A DNA stretch of 64,000 nucleotides from Corallococcus silvisoli (GTDB taxonomy: Bacteria > Myxococcota > Myxococcia > Myxococcales > Myxococcaceae). Position numbers and translations under genes: made by a program. The stretch covers positions 62,001 to 126,000 of the forward strand of contig NZ_JAAAPJ010000013.1 of NCBI RefSeq assembly GCF_009909145.1, written 5' to 3'. Below the pieces are notes generated by a model. It was not told the origin of the DNA, did not search any database, and saw only the letters and a program-made list of their open reading frames with translations. This document shows positions 33,675 to 43,706 of the stretch, one piece after another (position 1 is the stretch's first letter; each line of letters begins with the position of its first letter).

Positions 33675-34346
33675 ATGCCCCCCAGGCCCACCCCACCCGC
33701 CCAGATCCAGGAGGCCCCCGCGCCCCTGCGTGAGTTCATCGAGGTGCTGCTCACGCTCGACGTGGAGGAACCGTGGGCCGAGCCCACGGAGGTGAAGCAG
33801 TCCGGCGCCGCGCCGTGGAGACCGGCCCAGCCCTACACCCTCGTGAAGGGGCCCCTGGAGGTCGAAGGCAACGTCCTCGTGGAGGCGGCCGGACACGACC
33901 AGGGCGTCCTCGTCGTCTTCGGCGATGTCACGTGCCGCAACCTCTACGTGGGCGTCGGCTTCTCGTTCGTGTGCACCGGGACGCTGCGCGTGAAGGAGGC
34001 GATTGTCGCGACCGCCGCGGACAGCGTCACGTACGTGGCGGGAGCGGTGGAGGCGCGACTGCTCGACTCCGGCTCGGGCGCGTGGCTCACGCTCTTTGGC
34101 GATCCGTCCCTGCTGCGCGTGGAGCACCTCACGTACTACGTGATGCACGGGAAAAAGCCCATCAAGTCCCCTCCTCCTCCGGACCTGCGCACGCTCGTCG
34201 TCCCGGAGGTGCTGGACCTGGAGGAGTGGGAGTCGCTCTCGCCGGAGGAGCAGGCGGATGAGCAGCCCGAGGACCTCATCAAGCTCGACAACCGCGCCTC
34301 CAGGAAGCGCCTCGGGAGCGGCGCCAGCCTCTTCCAAGACCCCTGA
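33675..34346 (+). CDS. hypothetical protein with bactofilin/polymer-like beta segments
   Basis: 223 residues from the ATG at 33675 (AAGGAAGG upstream). The central part alternates short beta strands (VEGNVLVEAAGHDQGVLVVF; GDVTCRNLYVGVGFSFVCTG; ADSVTYVAGAVEARLLDSG), the look of a beta-solenoid as in polymer-forming proteins, though I do not assign the bactofilin family. The C-terminus is acidic (EWESLSPEEQADEQPED). Cytosolic. Function unknown. Confidence 0.65.
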   Translation: MPPRPTPPAQIQEAPAPLREFIEVLLTLDVEEPWAEPTEVKQSGAAPWRPAQPYTLVKGPLEVEGNVLVEAAGHDQGVLVVFGDVTCRNLYVGVGFSFVCTGTLRVKEAIVATAADSVTYVAGAVEARLLDSGSGAWLTLFGDPSLLRVEHLTYYVMHGKKPIKSPPPPDLRTLVVPEVLDLEEWESLSPEEQADEQPEDLIKLDNRASRKRLGSGASLFQDP

Positions 34347-34347
34347 A

Positions 34348-34394
34348 ACGGCGGAGCCGTCGACGCGGGACCGGCGGCAGGCGGGCCTGCCGCC
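34348..34394 (+). terminator. two hairpins after the beta-solenoid gene
   Basis: ACGGC-GGA-GCCGT (34348-34360), then GGCGGCAGGC-GG-GCCTGCCGCC (34373-34394), the second a perfect 10-bp arm pair. They follow directly on the stop at 34346. A likely terminator. Confidence 0.55.
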
Positions 34395-34473
34395 CGCCTG
34401 CATCATGGGACGACGAGGCCGGGGAGCCGCGATGGATGAACCGGCCCTCCACATCGCGCTGGGTGACTGCTTC

Positions 34474-34693
34474 GACGGCCATCTTGATTGAAGTCGGAGC
34501 CATGGGGCGGCAGGAGCGGGACGCCCGCGTTGGCTGCTCGAATCGCCTCCTTGCCGCCTGTCTCGCGCTTCAGCCGGAGGACCCGTTTCACCGTGGCCCG
34601 GCCTCCGCGAAACGGCTCCGCCAATTCCTCGCACGTCTTGCCGCGCACCTCGAGAATGCGTCGACGTAAGCCATCGGAGATCGGTCGGGTCAT
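34474..34693 (-). pseudogene. IS630-type transposase remnant, N-terminal helix-turn-helix
   Basis: The frame starting at the ATG at 34693 reads MTRPISDGLRRRILEVRGKT and then CEELAEPFRGGRATVKRVL. This is the winged-helix DNA-binding start of IS630-family transposases. Alignment ends after about 73 codons (RETGGKEAIRAANAGVPLL). No DDE domain, terminal repeats or target duplication is visible, so only a decayed fragment remains. The next gene is of unusual composition. Confidence 0.65.
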
Positions 34694-34801
34694 CCCCCGA
34701 GCGGACAGCGAACGGACCTCCAGCAGGAGGAACGGCGGGGGGCTTGCTAGCGAGATGCCCCACTGGGATAACCGACCCGTCCGACTTTGAACGGGAAAAA
34801 A

Positions 34802-36892
34802 ATGGAAGCCTCTCCCCGGAAACCCCTCGCCAGTACCTACATCGGCGCTCTTTTTCATCTCTGGGTCTTCCTGGGCTCGTTTCTCCTCTTCCAAGTCGAA
34901 CTCATCCTCGCAAGGCGGCTGCTTCCCTCGTACGGCAGCAGCGCGGCCATCTGGACGACCTGTCTTGTTTTCTATCAAGCCATCCTGGTGCTCGGATACT
35001 TCTACTCGAGCCGAGTGACGTTGGCGGTTCAGCAGGGAAGCTATCGCTGGGCACATCTGTTCTTCGTGCTGATCGCGGTGGTTGTCTTCCCATTCCGACT
35101 GCATCACTTCGACCTGCCTCCTGTCGCAGCCATTCTCCTGACGCTGACGCTCTCCCTGGGATGGCCGTTCCTCGCCCTGTCGACAACCAGCGTCGTCGCA
35201 CAAGGGTGGTTCACAAGAACGGAGCACCCTTCGAGGGCCGACCCGTTCTTTCTCTATGGGACCTCCAACGCAGGGGCACTCCTGGCGTTGCTTTCCTTCC
35301 CATTCCTGGTGGAACCCGCACTCGACCTCGAAGAGCAACTCCTGGCCTGGTATGTCGGGTACGGGTGTTTCGTTCTCCTGTCGTGCCTCTGTCTCTTGTG
35401 TGTTCGAAAGGGAGCGCCCACCGACAGGACGAAGGAAGCCATCCCCATCGCGGAGCCCGCCCCCCAGGTGCCGCGTGCATCACGAGTCACCTGGATGCTG
35501 CTCTCCGCGAGCGCCAACGCCCTGCTGCTTGCGGTCACGAACGTCCTCACCCTGGACGCATCCATCCCGCTGCTGTGGATCCTCCCCCTCTCACTCTACC
35601 TGCTGACCCTCATCATCTGCTTTTCCAAGCGCCCTCCCACCCCAACGGGGCTGAACCGTCTGGCGATAGGGAGCCTCGCCATCGCCTTCATCGCGGCCCT
35701 CTTCGCGTTGGCACGAGCACAGACATCCCTCCCCTCACTGGTCCTTCACAGCACCGTGCTGTGGGTGGGCTGTCTGCTGATGCATGGAAATCTCGTGTGG
35801 TGCCGCCCAAGCGACCCACGCCTCCTGGGCTCATTCTACCTCCACGTTTCGCTCGGCGGACTGGCCGGGACGCTCTTGCTTGCGCTGGTGGTCCCGCTGA
35901 CGCTGGGCTCCCTGGCGCTTCCCTATCTGGATCACAGCCTGGCCGGCCTTCTTCTCCTGGGAGGGCTGGCTGCGCGCGATGTGATGCGTCAGGCCCAAGG
36001 GGTGCCACGCCCGAAGCTCGCACCCTATGTTTCGGGAGGGGCAGCGCTCTTCATCATCGCCATCCTCGTGCTCTCCGGATGGCTGCTCTCCCGCGGGCGA
36101 GTCGAGGGTTCCCGAACCTTCTATGGTCACTACACCGTCAAGGACACAGGAACCCTGAGGCTGTTTCAACACGGCAGCACCGTTCATGGCGTGGAGGACC
36201 TTCGCCCAGGTGAACGCGGAGAGCCGCTCTCGTACTACCACCGGGGCTCCGCCGTGGGTCGCGTGCTCGCCGCCGGGGGCGTTGGACGCAGTCAGGTCGC
36301 CGTGGTGGGGCTTGGCATTGGGAGCCTCGCGGCCTACGGCCGGCGCGGCGAATCCTGGGACTTCTACGAACTCGACCCCGAAGTCGAACGACTCGCCCGC
36401 CAGCACTTCAGCTTGCTCAACACCAGTCAGGCACACATCCGCGTGCTCACAGGCGATGCGCGCTTGCGAATCCAGGAAGCCGAAGCGCATCGCTACGACA
36501 TCATCGTCCTGGATGCCTTCTCCAGCGACTTCGTTCCAACGCATCTGCTGACCCGTGAAGCCCTGGACCTCTATCTCCAGAAGCTGAAGCCGGGTGGACT
36601 CCTGCTCTTCCACGTCTCGAGCCGGCTGTTCAACCTCATCCCTGTCCTCACCCGCCTGAGCGCCGAGCTGAGAATCCAGGGGCTCGTCAGTCAAAACGAG
36701 ACCCTTACCGCCGACGAGCTCGCGACCGGTCGTTCTCCCAGTGTCTGGTTCGCGATGAGCCCTGACAGCACGACCATCGGCATCCTCGAACAAGAGCTTC
36801 AATTCCAGGCGGTCAAGGCGTCTCCCGCCATGATGGGTCGGCGGGCCTGGACCGACAACTACGTCAACCTCCTGCACGCACTCGCCCGATAA
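34802..36892 (+). CDS. multi-spanning membrane protein fused to a spermidine-synthase-like domain
   Basis: 696 residues (ATG 34802; TTG at 34787 possible). About 11-12 membrane helices in two sets cover residues 1-440. They are followed by a cytosolic Rossmann domain like polyamine aminopropyltransferases: VAVVGLGIGSLAAYG, the acidic FYELDPEVERLARQ, TGDARLRIQ and YDIIVLDAFSSDFVPTHLLT. Such fusions occur in many bacteria and their reaction is unproven. Base composition is clearly lower in GC than the rest of the window. With the IS630 remnant just upstream, it is probably horizontally acquired. Confidence 0.85.
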   Translation: MEASPRKPLASTYIGALFHLWVFLGSFLLFQVELILARRLLPSYGSSAAIWTTCLVFYQAILVLGYFYSSRVTLAVQQGSYRWAHLFFVLIAVVVFPFRLHHFDLPPVAAILLTLTLSLGWPFLALSTTSVVAQGWFTRTEHPSRADPFFLYGTSNAGALLALLSFPFLVEPALDLEEQLLAWYVGYGCFVLLSCLCLLCVRKGAPTDRTKEAIPIAEPAPQVPRASRVTWMLLSASANALLLAVTNVLTLDASIPLLWILPLSLYLLTLIICFSKRPPTPTGLNRLAIGSLAIAFIAALFALARAQTSLPSLVLHSTVLWVGCLLMHGNLVWCRPSDPRLLGSFYLHVSLGGLAGTLLLALVVPLTLGSLALPYLDHSLAGLLLLGGLAARDVMRQAQGVPRPKLAPYVSGGAALFIIAILVLSGWLLSRGRVEGSRTFYGHYTVKDTGTLRLFQHGSTVHGVEDLRPGERGEPLSYYHRGSAVGRVLAAGGVGRSQVAVVGLGIGSLAAYGRRGESWDFYELDPEVERLARQHFSLLNTSQAHIRVLTGDARLRIQEAEAHRYDIIVLDAFSSDFVPTHLLTREALDLYLQKLKPGGLLLFHVSSRLFNLIPVLTRLSAELRIQGLVSQNETLTADELATGRSPSVWFAMSPDSTTIGILEQELQFQAVKASPAMMGRRAWTDNYVNLLHALAR

Positions 36893-36948
36893 CGTCGAAG
36901 GGCAGCCAGACCGACCTCGACAGGTCTCATGGCGGCGGGACCAGGGCC

Positions 36949-37770
36949 TCAGGGCACGCGGATGCCGTGGCGCAGGAGCGGCGCCCGCACCTGCGTCTCC
37001 GCCGTCTCGCGGCTCACCGCGATGTAGTCCTGGGACTCCATCCAGCCCAGGTCCGTCACGTGCTCCAGCAGGAACCCCTCGCGGGTGACGCCGTCCTTCG
37101 TGGTGCTGCGAAGCCGCTCCCAGAGCGGCGCCTGGGCGTCCAGCGCCTCGCGCGCCACGCGCCCCAGCCGCTCCTTCTCCGCGGCCCCCAGCTCCGGGGC
37201 AATCCACTCCAGGTACAGGAACCCGAGCCGGCCATGCAGGGCCTCTTCCTGGACGAGCGTCGTGAGTACGGCGCGCGTCAGCGGATGCGACGTCGCGCGC
37301 AGGCAGCCCGACAAGAGCGCGAAGGAGAGCGTCTCCCCCACGCAGCACACCCGCACGAGGAGCTCGCTGGCGCGCTGGAGGAAGGTGAGCGAAGGGTCGA
37401 ACGCCACGGCGAAGCTCGCCGGGTCATAGGCAAGTCGGGCGCCGCCCCCCAGGGCCATGGCCATCCGCGCGCACAGCTCCACGTGGTGGACCTCCTCCGC
37501 GGGGAAGCGCGCCGCCAGGCTCCAGAGGTCCAGCGGGACACGCGCCTCGCCCATCACCTGCACCAGCTGCCCCATCACCGTGGCGCTCCCGAACTCGTTG
37601 AGCGCGCGCAGCGTCCACGAGTGCCGGGCCCGCTCCACCAGCAGCGGCGGATAGCGGGACGGCTCCAGCGACGCCCAGGGATAGCGCTCGGCGACGTTCC
37701 CCGAGGCCCGCTCGTGCAGCGTCAGCGCGGGGCCGTCCGTCAGGTCGATTTCAAAGAGTTCGGGAGCCAT
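36949..37770 (-). CDS. ferritin-like diiron-type protein
   Basis: 273 residues. Two helices carry spaced Glu/His residues (AEEVHHVELCARMAMALGG; LVQEEALHGRLGFLYLEW), and an additional helix has GETLSFALLSGCL. This is the ExxH layout of ferritin-like diiron or oxygenase proteins. No substrate known. The gene is 12 bp downstream of a small lipoprotein gene in the same direction, so the two are one unit. Confidence 0.7.
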   Translation of the reverse strand: MAPELFEIDLTDGPALTLHERASGNVAERYPWASLEPSRYPPLLVERARHSWTLRALNEFGSATVMGQLVQVMGEARVPLDLWSLAARFPAEEVHHVELCARMAMALGGGARLAYDPASFAVAFDPSLTFLQRASELLVRVCCVGETLSFALLSGCLRATSHPLTRAVLTTLVQEEALHGRLGFLYLEWIAPELGAAEKERLGRVAREALDAQAPLWERLRSTTKDGVTREGFLLEHVTDLGWMESQDYIAVSRETAETQVRAPLLRHGIRVP

Positions 37771-37782
37771 GGCTCGCGGCCT

Positions 37783-38052
37783 CTAGGGAACCAGGATGGA
37801 GCCGGCGTCCGTCCCGCCGTCGACACCCGCATCGGGCTGGCCGGTCCCCTCGCAGCCGTCCTGAAAGCCGTCGTCGTAGTTGCAGGGGGCCGGATTCGTG
37901 GTCATCAGGGAACCGCACCCGGCGGCCGCGAGGGTCATGCCCACGGCGGAGGCCGTGAGCAGCGCCCGGCCGGCGCGGCGGCGCCCCGCCATGGCGGGTT
38001 CGGACGGGATGGGAGGAGACGCAGGGTCCGGCTTCCGGGGGAAATCGCTCAT
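37783..38052 (-). CDS. small lipoprotein
   Basis: 89 residues. A basic hydrophobic leader (AGRRRAGRALLTASAVGMTL) ends in lipobox AAGC (C46), with a 20-residue Pro/Ser-rich N-terminal extension before it. An internal ATG at 37992 gives a classical lipoprotein start and may be the true one. The mature part is about 44 residues, with two cysteines (CNYDDGFQDGC) and a Gly/Asp-rich tail (DAGVDGGTDAGS). No family. Confidence 0.55.
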   Translation of the reverse strand: MSDFPRKPDPASPPIPSEPAMAGRRRAGRALLTASAVGMTLAAAGCGSLMTTNPAPCNYDDGFQDGCEGTGQPDAGVDGGTDAGSILVP

Positions 38053-38262
38053 GGTGCTCTCGCGGTTCGCCGGCCCGACTGCCCGCCGCGAACCCTATCC
38101 CGGATGGCCTGGAGCCACCAGCTGAGCCGCTCCCGCCGTGCGGCCTCCCCGCACCCAAAATGTCAGACACGGATGTTAGGTTTCTCCTCATCCGACGGCC
38201 TCGCGATGACAGACATTCGCGGCCGCGGGTGCAACACCTTCTCAACAACCAAGGAGCAAACC

Positions 38263-39801
38263 TTGAAGCGTCTGGCATGGAAGGCCTTCGCCGCTGCATG
38301 GCTGACATGGGCCCTGGCGGGATGTGGCGAGGAGCTGGAGTCGTCCGCGGACCTGGCTGTCGAAGCGCCGGTGGAAGGGGCCGCCGAAGCGGCCCCCGTG
38401 ACGGAGAAGGGCCCGCCTCCAGAGGAGCGGCTCCAGGCCCTGGCCGCCGGCTGCACGGGGCTGATCCCGCTCACCAGCAACGTGGCGGTGACCAACATCA
38501 GCGCGAACACCGGCGAGTGGTCCTGCACGTACACCCTGAGCGTCAACTCCGCGGCCAGCACGCTCAGCTTCGTCACCACCTCCGGCTCGGGGGACGCGGA
38601 CCTCTATGTGCGGTACGGCGCGGAGCCGACGACGGGGACGTATGACTGCAAGTCCGACAAGAGCAGCAACGCGGAGAGCTGCGCCATCACCAACGCGCAG
38701 GTGGGCACGTACTACGTGAAGCTCTACGGCTACGCGGCCTTCACCGGCCTGAGCCTGACGGCGACCTATACGCCGAGCGGCAGCTCCGGCTGCACCAGCA
38801 CGACGACGCTGACCAACGGCGTCCCGGCCTCCGGCCTGGGCACGGCGGCGGCGAGCTGGTCCTGCATCTACCTGCTCTATGTCCCCACGGGGGCGACCCG
38901 CGTGGACTTCGTCACCAGCGGGGGCACGGGCGACGGCGACCTGTACGTGCGCCGGGGCTCCTCCCCCAACGAGACGACGTATGACTGCAAGTCCTCCGGC
39001 TCCACCAACTCGGAGACGTGCACGCTCAACGTGACGGAGTCCGGCGTCTACTACGCGCGGATGTATGGCTATGGCGCGTTCTCCGGCGCGAGCCTCACGG
39101 GCACGTACACCCTGTCCGGCGGCTACCCGGGCTGCACCACGACCAGCCCGCTCACCAACAACTCCCCCACGTCCGGCGTGAGCGCGCCGCCTGGCACCTT
39201 CTCCTGTGACTACACGCTCAACGTGCCGGCGGGGGCCACCCGCCTCACCGTCGACACCTACGGCGGCTCCGGAGGCACCGCGCACCTCTACGTGAAGCGC
39301 GGCAGCGCGCCCACGATGACGTCCTATGACTGCGCCGGCACGCTGGGTGGCACCCACAACAGCCAGTCGTGCACCCTCAACGCGCCCGCGGCGGGCACCT
39401 GGCACGTGAAGCTCTACAACGCGGCCCCCTCCCTGACGCTCTCCGGAGCGTTCCTGCGCGCGACCTATGTGAGCAGTGGGGGTGGCACCGGCGTGCTGGT
39501 GAACAACCAGACGGTGTCCGGCCTGTCGGGCCTGAAGGACTCCTACCGCTACTGGACCCTCACCGTCCCGGCCGGGCAGACCGCCCTGGACGTGACGACC
39601 CTGGGCGGCACCGGCGACGCGGACCTCTACATCCGCCGGGACGCCGCGCCGGAGGACTTTGTCTACGACTGCCGCTCCATGGCCGCTGGGAACACGGAGT
39701 CGTGCCACCTGGGGTACCCGGCGGCCGGCGTCTACCACGTGATGCTCAAGGGCTACACGGACTACAGCGGCGTGCAGTTGAAGGCCTCGTACGCGCCGTG
39801 A
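38263..39801 (+). CDS. lipoprotein with four PPC domains
   Basis: 512 residues. I read the start as the TTG at 38263, with AAGGAG 6 bp upstream and a lipobox LAGC in the first 25 residues. The mature protein is four copies of the bacterial pre-peptidase C-terminal (PPC) domain of about 110 residues each. Each copy has the signature GDxDLYVR followed by YDC and a Cys (for example SGSGDADLYVRYG, TGDGDLYVRRG, TGDADLYIRRD; the third has AHLYVKRG), one likely disulfide per repeat. PPC domains usually bind surfaces or polymers beside proteases; here there is no catalytic domain. Confidence 0.88.
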   Translation: MKRLAWKAFAAAWLTWALAGCGEELESSADLAVEAPVEGAAEAAPVTEKGPPPEERLQALAAGCTGLIPLTSNVAVTNISANTGEWSCTYTLSVNSAASTLSFVTTSGSGDADLYVRYGAEPTTGTYDCKSDKSSNAESCAITNAQVGTYYVKLYGYAAFTGLSLTATYTPSGSSGCTSTTTLTNGVPASGLGTAAASWSCIYLLYVPTGATRVDFVTSGGTGDGDLYVRRGSSPNETTYDCKSSGSTNSETCTLNVTESGVYYARMYGYGAFSGASLTGTYTLSGGYPGCTTTSPLTNNSPTSGVSAPPGTFSCDYTLNVPAGATRLTVDTYGGSGGTAHLYVKRGSAPTMTSYDCAGTLGGTHNSQSCTLNAPAAGTWHVKLYNAAPSLTLSGAFLRATYVSSGGGTGVLVNNQTVSGLSGLKDSYRYWTLTVPAGQTALDVTTLGGTGDADLYIRRDAAPEDFVYDCRSMAAGNTESCHLGYPAAGVYHVMLKGYTDYSGVQLKASYAP

Positions 39802-39815
39802 TGTGTGAAGCAGTG

Positions 39816-39851
39816 CCCGGCCCCGGGGTGATTTCTTCCCTCGGGGCCGGG
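39816..39851 (+). terminator. strong hairpin terminator
   Basis: CCCGGCCCCG (39816-39825) and CGGGGCCGGG (39842-39851) are exact complements and extend inward by three more pairs around a loop of 10 nt. It lies 14 bp after the PPC gene stop and before the SthA start. Confidence 0.65.
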
Positions 39852-39873
39852 GTTGGGGGAACACTCCGGCCCC

Positions 39874-41271
39874 ATGAGTGCTCGGCGGTTCGACGTGGTG
39901 GTCCTCGGCTCGGGTCCGGGGGGTGAAGGGGCTTCGATGAAGGCGGTGAAGTCCGGCCGCCGGGTGTGCTCCGTGGAACAGAGCCCCCTCGTGGGCGGCG
40001 CCTGCACGCACACCGCCACCATCCCCTCCAAGGCGCTGCGCCACGCCATCCAGCGGCTGATGGACGTGCAGCAGGACCACCCGGAGCTGAGGGCGGACCT
40101 GGCCCGCCACACCACGCTCAAGGACATGATGCGGGCCGCGACCACGGTGGTGTCTAAGCAGGTGCAGCTGCGCAGCACCTTCTACGAGCGCAACCGCGTG
40201 GAGCTGGTGGTGGGCCGGGCGCGCTTCCGGGACGCGCACACCGTGGAGGTCACGGAGCCGCGCGGCTCCGTGGAGCTGCTCTCCGCGGACGCGTTCGTGG
40301 TGGCCACCGGCTCACGGCCCTACCACCCGGCGAGCGTGGACTTCCGCCACCCGCGCATCTTCGACTCGGACACCATCCTGCGGCTGCGCGAGTCCCCGCT
40401 GTCGATGATCATCTACGGCGCGGGCGTCATCGGCTGTGAGTACGCCTCCATGTTCCGGATGCTCGGCGTGAAGGTGGACCTGGTGAACACGCGGGACCGG
40501 CTGCTGTCCTTCCTGGACGACGAAATCTCCGACGCGCTCTCCTACCACCTGCGCGAGCAGGGCGTGCTCATCCGCCACCAGGAGGAGATGACCCAGGTGG
40601 AGGCGCACGACGACAGCGTGGTGCTCCACCTGAAGAGCGGCAAGCGGCTGAAGGCGGACGTCTTCCTCTGGGCCAACGGCCGCTCCGGCAACAGCCAGGA
40701 CCTGGGCCTGGAGGCGCTGGGCATCGCGGTGGACTCGCGCGGGTGCATCCAGGTCAACGACGGCTACCAGACGTCCGTCCCGCACATCTACGCGGTGGGG
40801 GACGTGGTGGGCGCGCCCTCCCTGGCCAGCGCCTCCTATGACCAGGGCCGCTTCGCCGCCACGCACATCGTGGAGGGGCGGCTGGAGCACAAGCTGGTCA
40901 AGGACATCCCCACGGGCATCTACACCAGCCCGGAGATCAGCAGCCTGGGCCGCACCGAGCGCGAGCTCACCCTGGCGGGCGTCCCCTATGAAGTCGGCCA
41001 CGCCTTCTTCAAGAGCCTGGCGCGCGCGCAGATCACCGGCCGCACCGTGGGCATGCTGAAGCTGCTCTTCCACCGGGAGACGCGGGAGATCCTCGGCATC
41101 CACTGCTTCGGGGACAACGCCTCGGAGATCATCCACATCGGGCAGGCCATCATGGCGCAGGACTGGCCGGGCAACAGCATCGACTACTTCATCAACACCA
41201 CGTTCAACTACCCCACCATGGCGGAGGCGTACCGCGTGGCGGCGCTCAACGGCCTCAACCGGCTGTTCTGA
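39874..41271 (+). CDS. sthA: soluble pyridine nucleotide transhydrogenase
   Basis: 465 residues from the ATG at 39874. Flavoprotein disulfide reductase fold: FAD-binding VVVLGSGPGGEGAS, then GGACTHTATIPSKALRH in which the usual redox CxxxxC is reduced to one Cys, as in SthA. NAD(P) site IYGAGVIGCEYAS, second FAD motif IYAVGDVVGAPSLAS, and a dimer-interface C-terminus with HCFGDNASEIIHIGQ. It moves reducing equivalents between NADPH and NAD+ in the cytosol. Family length is about 465, as here. Confidence 0.95.
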   Translation: MSARRFDVVVLGSGPGGEGASMKAVKSGRRVCSVEQSPLVGGACTHTATIPSKALRHAIQRLMDVQQDHPELRADLARHTTLKDMMRAATTVVSKQVQLRSTFYERNRVELVVGRARFRDAHTVEVTEPRGSVELLSADAFVVATGSRPYHPASVDFRHPRIFDSDTILRLRESPLSMIIYGAGVIGCEYASMFRMLGVKVDLVNTRDRLLSFLDDEISDALSYHLREQGVLIRHQEEMTQVEAHDDSVVLHLKSGKRLKADVFLWANGRSGNSQDLGLEALGIAVDSRGCIQVNDGYQTSVPHIYAVGDVVGAPSLASASYDQGRFAATHIVEGRLEHKLVKDIPTGIYTSPEISSLGRTERELTLAGVPYEVGHAFFKSLARAQITGRTVGMLKLLFHRETREILGIHCFGDNASEIIHIGQAIMAQDWPGNSIDYFINTTFNYPTMAEAYRVAALNGLNRLF

Positions 41272-41290
41272 CGGGGCGTGGAGACACGAA

Positions 41291-41322
41291 GGGCACCGCG
41301 GGCCTGCTGGCCCACGGTGCCC
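41291..41322. terminator. bidirectional terminator hairpin
   Basis: GGGCACCG-C-GGGCC (41291-41304) and GGCCC-A-CGGTGCCC (41309-41322), a 13-bp stem with one mismatch and loop TGCT, between the convergent sthA and ahcY genes. Confidence 0.7.
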
Positions 41323-41344
41323 CGGGTGTCACTTCAGGCGGCGG

Positions 41345-42775
<1,431 letters not shown>

Positions 42776-42869
42776 GGTGTGGCTCCGGATCCAGGGGGCG
42801 CGCCGTGCTGGCGAGGAAGAGGACAGGCCCTTCACAGGCAGGCTCACCCTCGCAGGCAACGCGTACAGG

Positions 42870-42934
42870 TGAGCGCCGTTGGGTCATTCGGCTTCGAGCC
42901 TGGGGCCGGGAGGGCCTCGCAACGCTCCTCGAAG
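42870..42934 (-). ncRNA. SAH riboswitch in the ahcY leader
   Basis: The minus strand reads CTTCGAG then GAGCGTTGCGAGG ... CCCAGG-CTCGAAG ... CAACGGCGCTC. P1 is CTTCGAG (42934-42928) with CTCGAAG (42898-42892), a perfect 7-bp stem. The conserved GAGCG (42927-42923) can pair with CGCTC (42875-42871), the pseudoknot of the class. The core GAGGAGCG-TTGC, the CCAGGCTCG element and the 3' CAACGGCGCTC match the SAH riboswitch seen upstream of ahcY in beta- and gamma-proteobacteria. It ends 95 nt before the start codon. The class turns genes on when SAH binds. Confidence 0.85.
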
Positions 42935-42983
42935 TCGCGGGGGAAACTACGGGAAGGCGTCCCGGATTTCAAAGGGAGAGTGG

Positions 42984-43093
42984 CCCCCCGGGGGGTGGCC
43001 AGAGGTCGCACGCGCAGGTGGCCTGGAGGACACCCAGGCGGGCGTGCCCCACGGGGTGGGAGGACCGGCCCCCTCGGCCGCCTGGGCACGCCC
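42984..43093. other. intergenic region between ahcY leader and small lipoprotein gene
   Basis: About 200 bp without a gene separate the riboswitch and the next start. It holds a perfect 12-bp palindrome of C6G6 (42984-42995) and a 10-bp inverted repeat GGGCGTGCCC / GGGCACGCCC (43040-43049, 43084-43093) with a 34-nt loop. No promoter is clear. These may be terminators or leader structures; nothing further can be supported. Confidence 0.35.
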
Positions 43094-43140
43094 CCGGGCC
43101 ATCGTGACCATCTGGTCTTCCTTCTTTCCCGGGAGTCACG

Positions 43141-43287
43141 ATGTCCCTCCTGTACCGGTCGCTGTGGGCCCTGGCCGCGCTCGCCCTTTTTCCCTCGTCC
43201 TGCGTGAAGCGGGCCCCCGCGCCCGTGGAATCCCTCTCAACTACAAACATCCAGGCCGGACGAAACCCTGTCAGCCCTGACGAATAA
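43141..43287 (+). CDS. 48-residue lipoprotein
   Basis: Begins with ATG at 43141 after CGGGAG (5 bp spacer). The product starts MSLLYRSLWALAALALFPSS and has its lipobox Cys at 21, followed by VKRAPAPVESLSTTNIQAG and NPVSPDE. It is a signal-plus-short-tail lipoprotein. The mature part is only 28 residues, so it is either a tiny envelope peptide or a remnant. The reading frame, ribosome site and lipobox all agree, and a hairpin follows. No homologue known to me. Confidence 0.55.
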   Translation: MSLLYRSLWALAALALFPSSCVKRAPAPVESLSTTNIQAGRNPVSPDE

Positions 43288-43294
43288 ACAATCT

Positions 43295-43330
43295 CCCGCG
43301 CGTAAGAGAGACAGTCCGCCCACGCGCGGG
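43295..43330 (+). terminator. hairpin after the 48-residue lipoprotein
   Basis: CCCGCGCGT (43295-43303) pairs with ACGCGCGGG (43322-43330), a 9-bp perfect stem and an 18-nt loop. Confidence 0.45.
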
Positions 43331-43353
43331 GCGGCATTTCCAATGGAGCTGGC

Positions 43354-43668
43354 ATGATGAAGAAGCATGCAACGCTGATGATGTGGGGCCTGGCGGCGCT
43401 GGCGGCGGGCTGTGGGGAGGCCCCCCGGGAGGAGGCGCCCCAGGCCGCGGCCTCCGAGCTCCAGGCCGCACCGGCCCAGGGCCTGCCGTCCGTGGAGCAG
43501 CTGGCGGCCACGCGGACCGACTCGGCGGTGACGGCGGTGCCGGTGAAGTACGTGGTCGACCCCGGCGCCGCGCCCCAGCTGCGCGCCGCCCCTGGCACGG
43601 AGGCCGCGCGGCAGGCGGAGTCCTCCGGCCTCACCACTCCTGGCGGCGCTCGCCGCGAGGCCCGGTAG
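43354..43668 (+). CDS. small lipoprotein
   Basis: 104 residues; TGGAG sits just upstream. Signal peptide with lipobox LAAGC (C20). The mature part is Ala/Pro/Glu-rich and probably disordered (EAPREEAPQAAASELQAAP), with one more regular segment (TAVPVKYVVDPGAAPQLRA). It ends in TAG. No family recognised. The DUF1036 protein follows 38 bp later in the same direction, so these may be one unit. Confidence 0.65.
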   Translation: MMKKHATLMMWGLAALAAGCGEAPREEAPQAAASELQAAPAQGLPSVEQLAATRTDSAVTAVPVKYVVDPGAAPQLRAAPGTEAARQAESSGLTTPGGARREAR

Positions 43669-43706
43669 TCCCACCCGTCATCGCGTCACGACCCGAGGAG
43701 GCTCAC

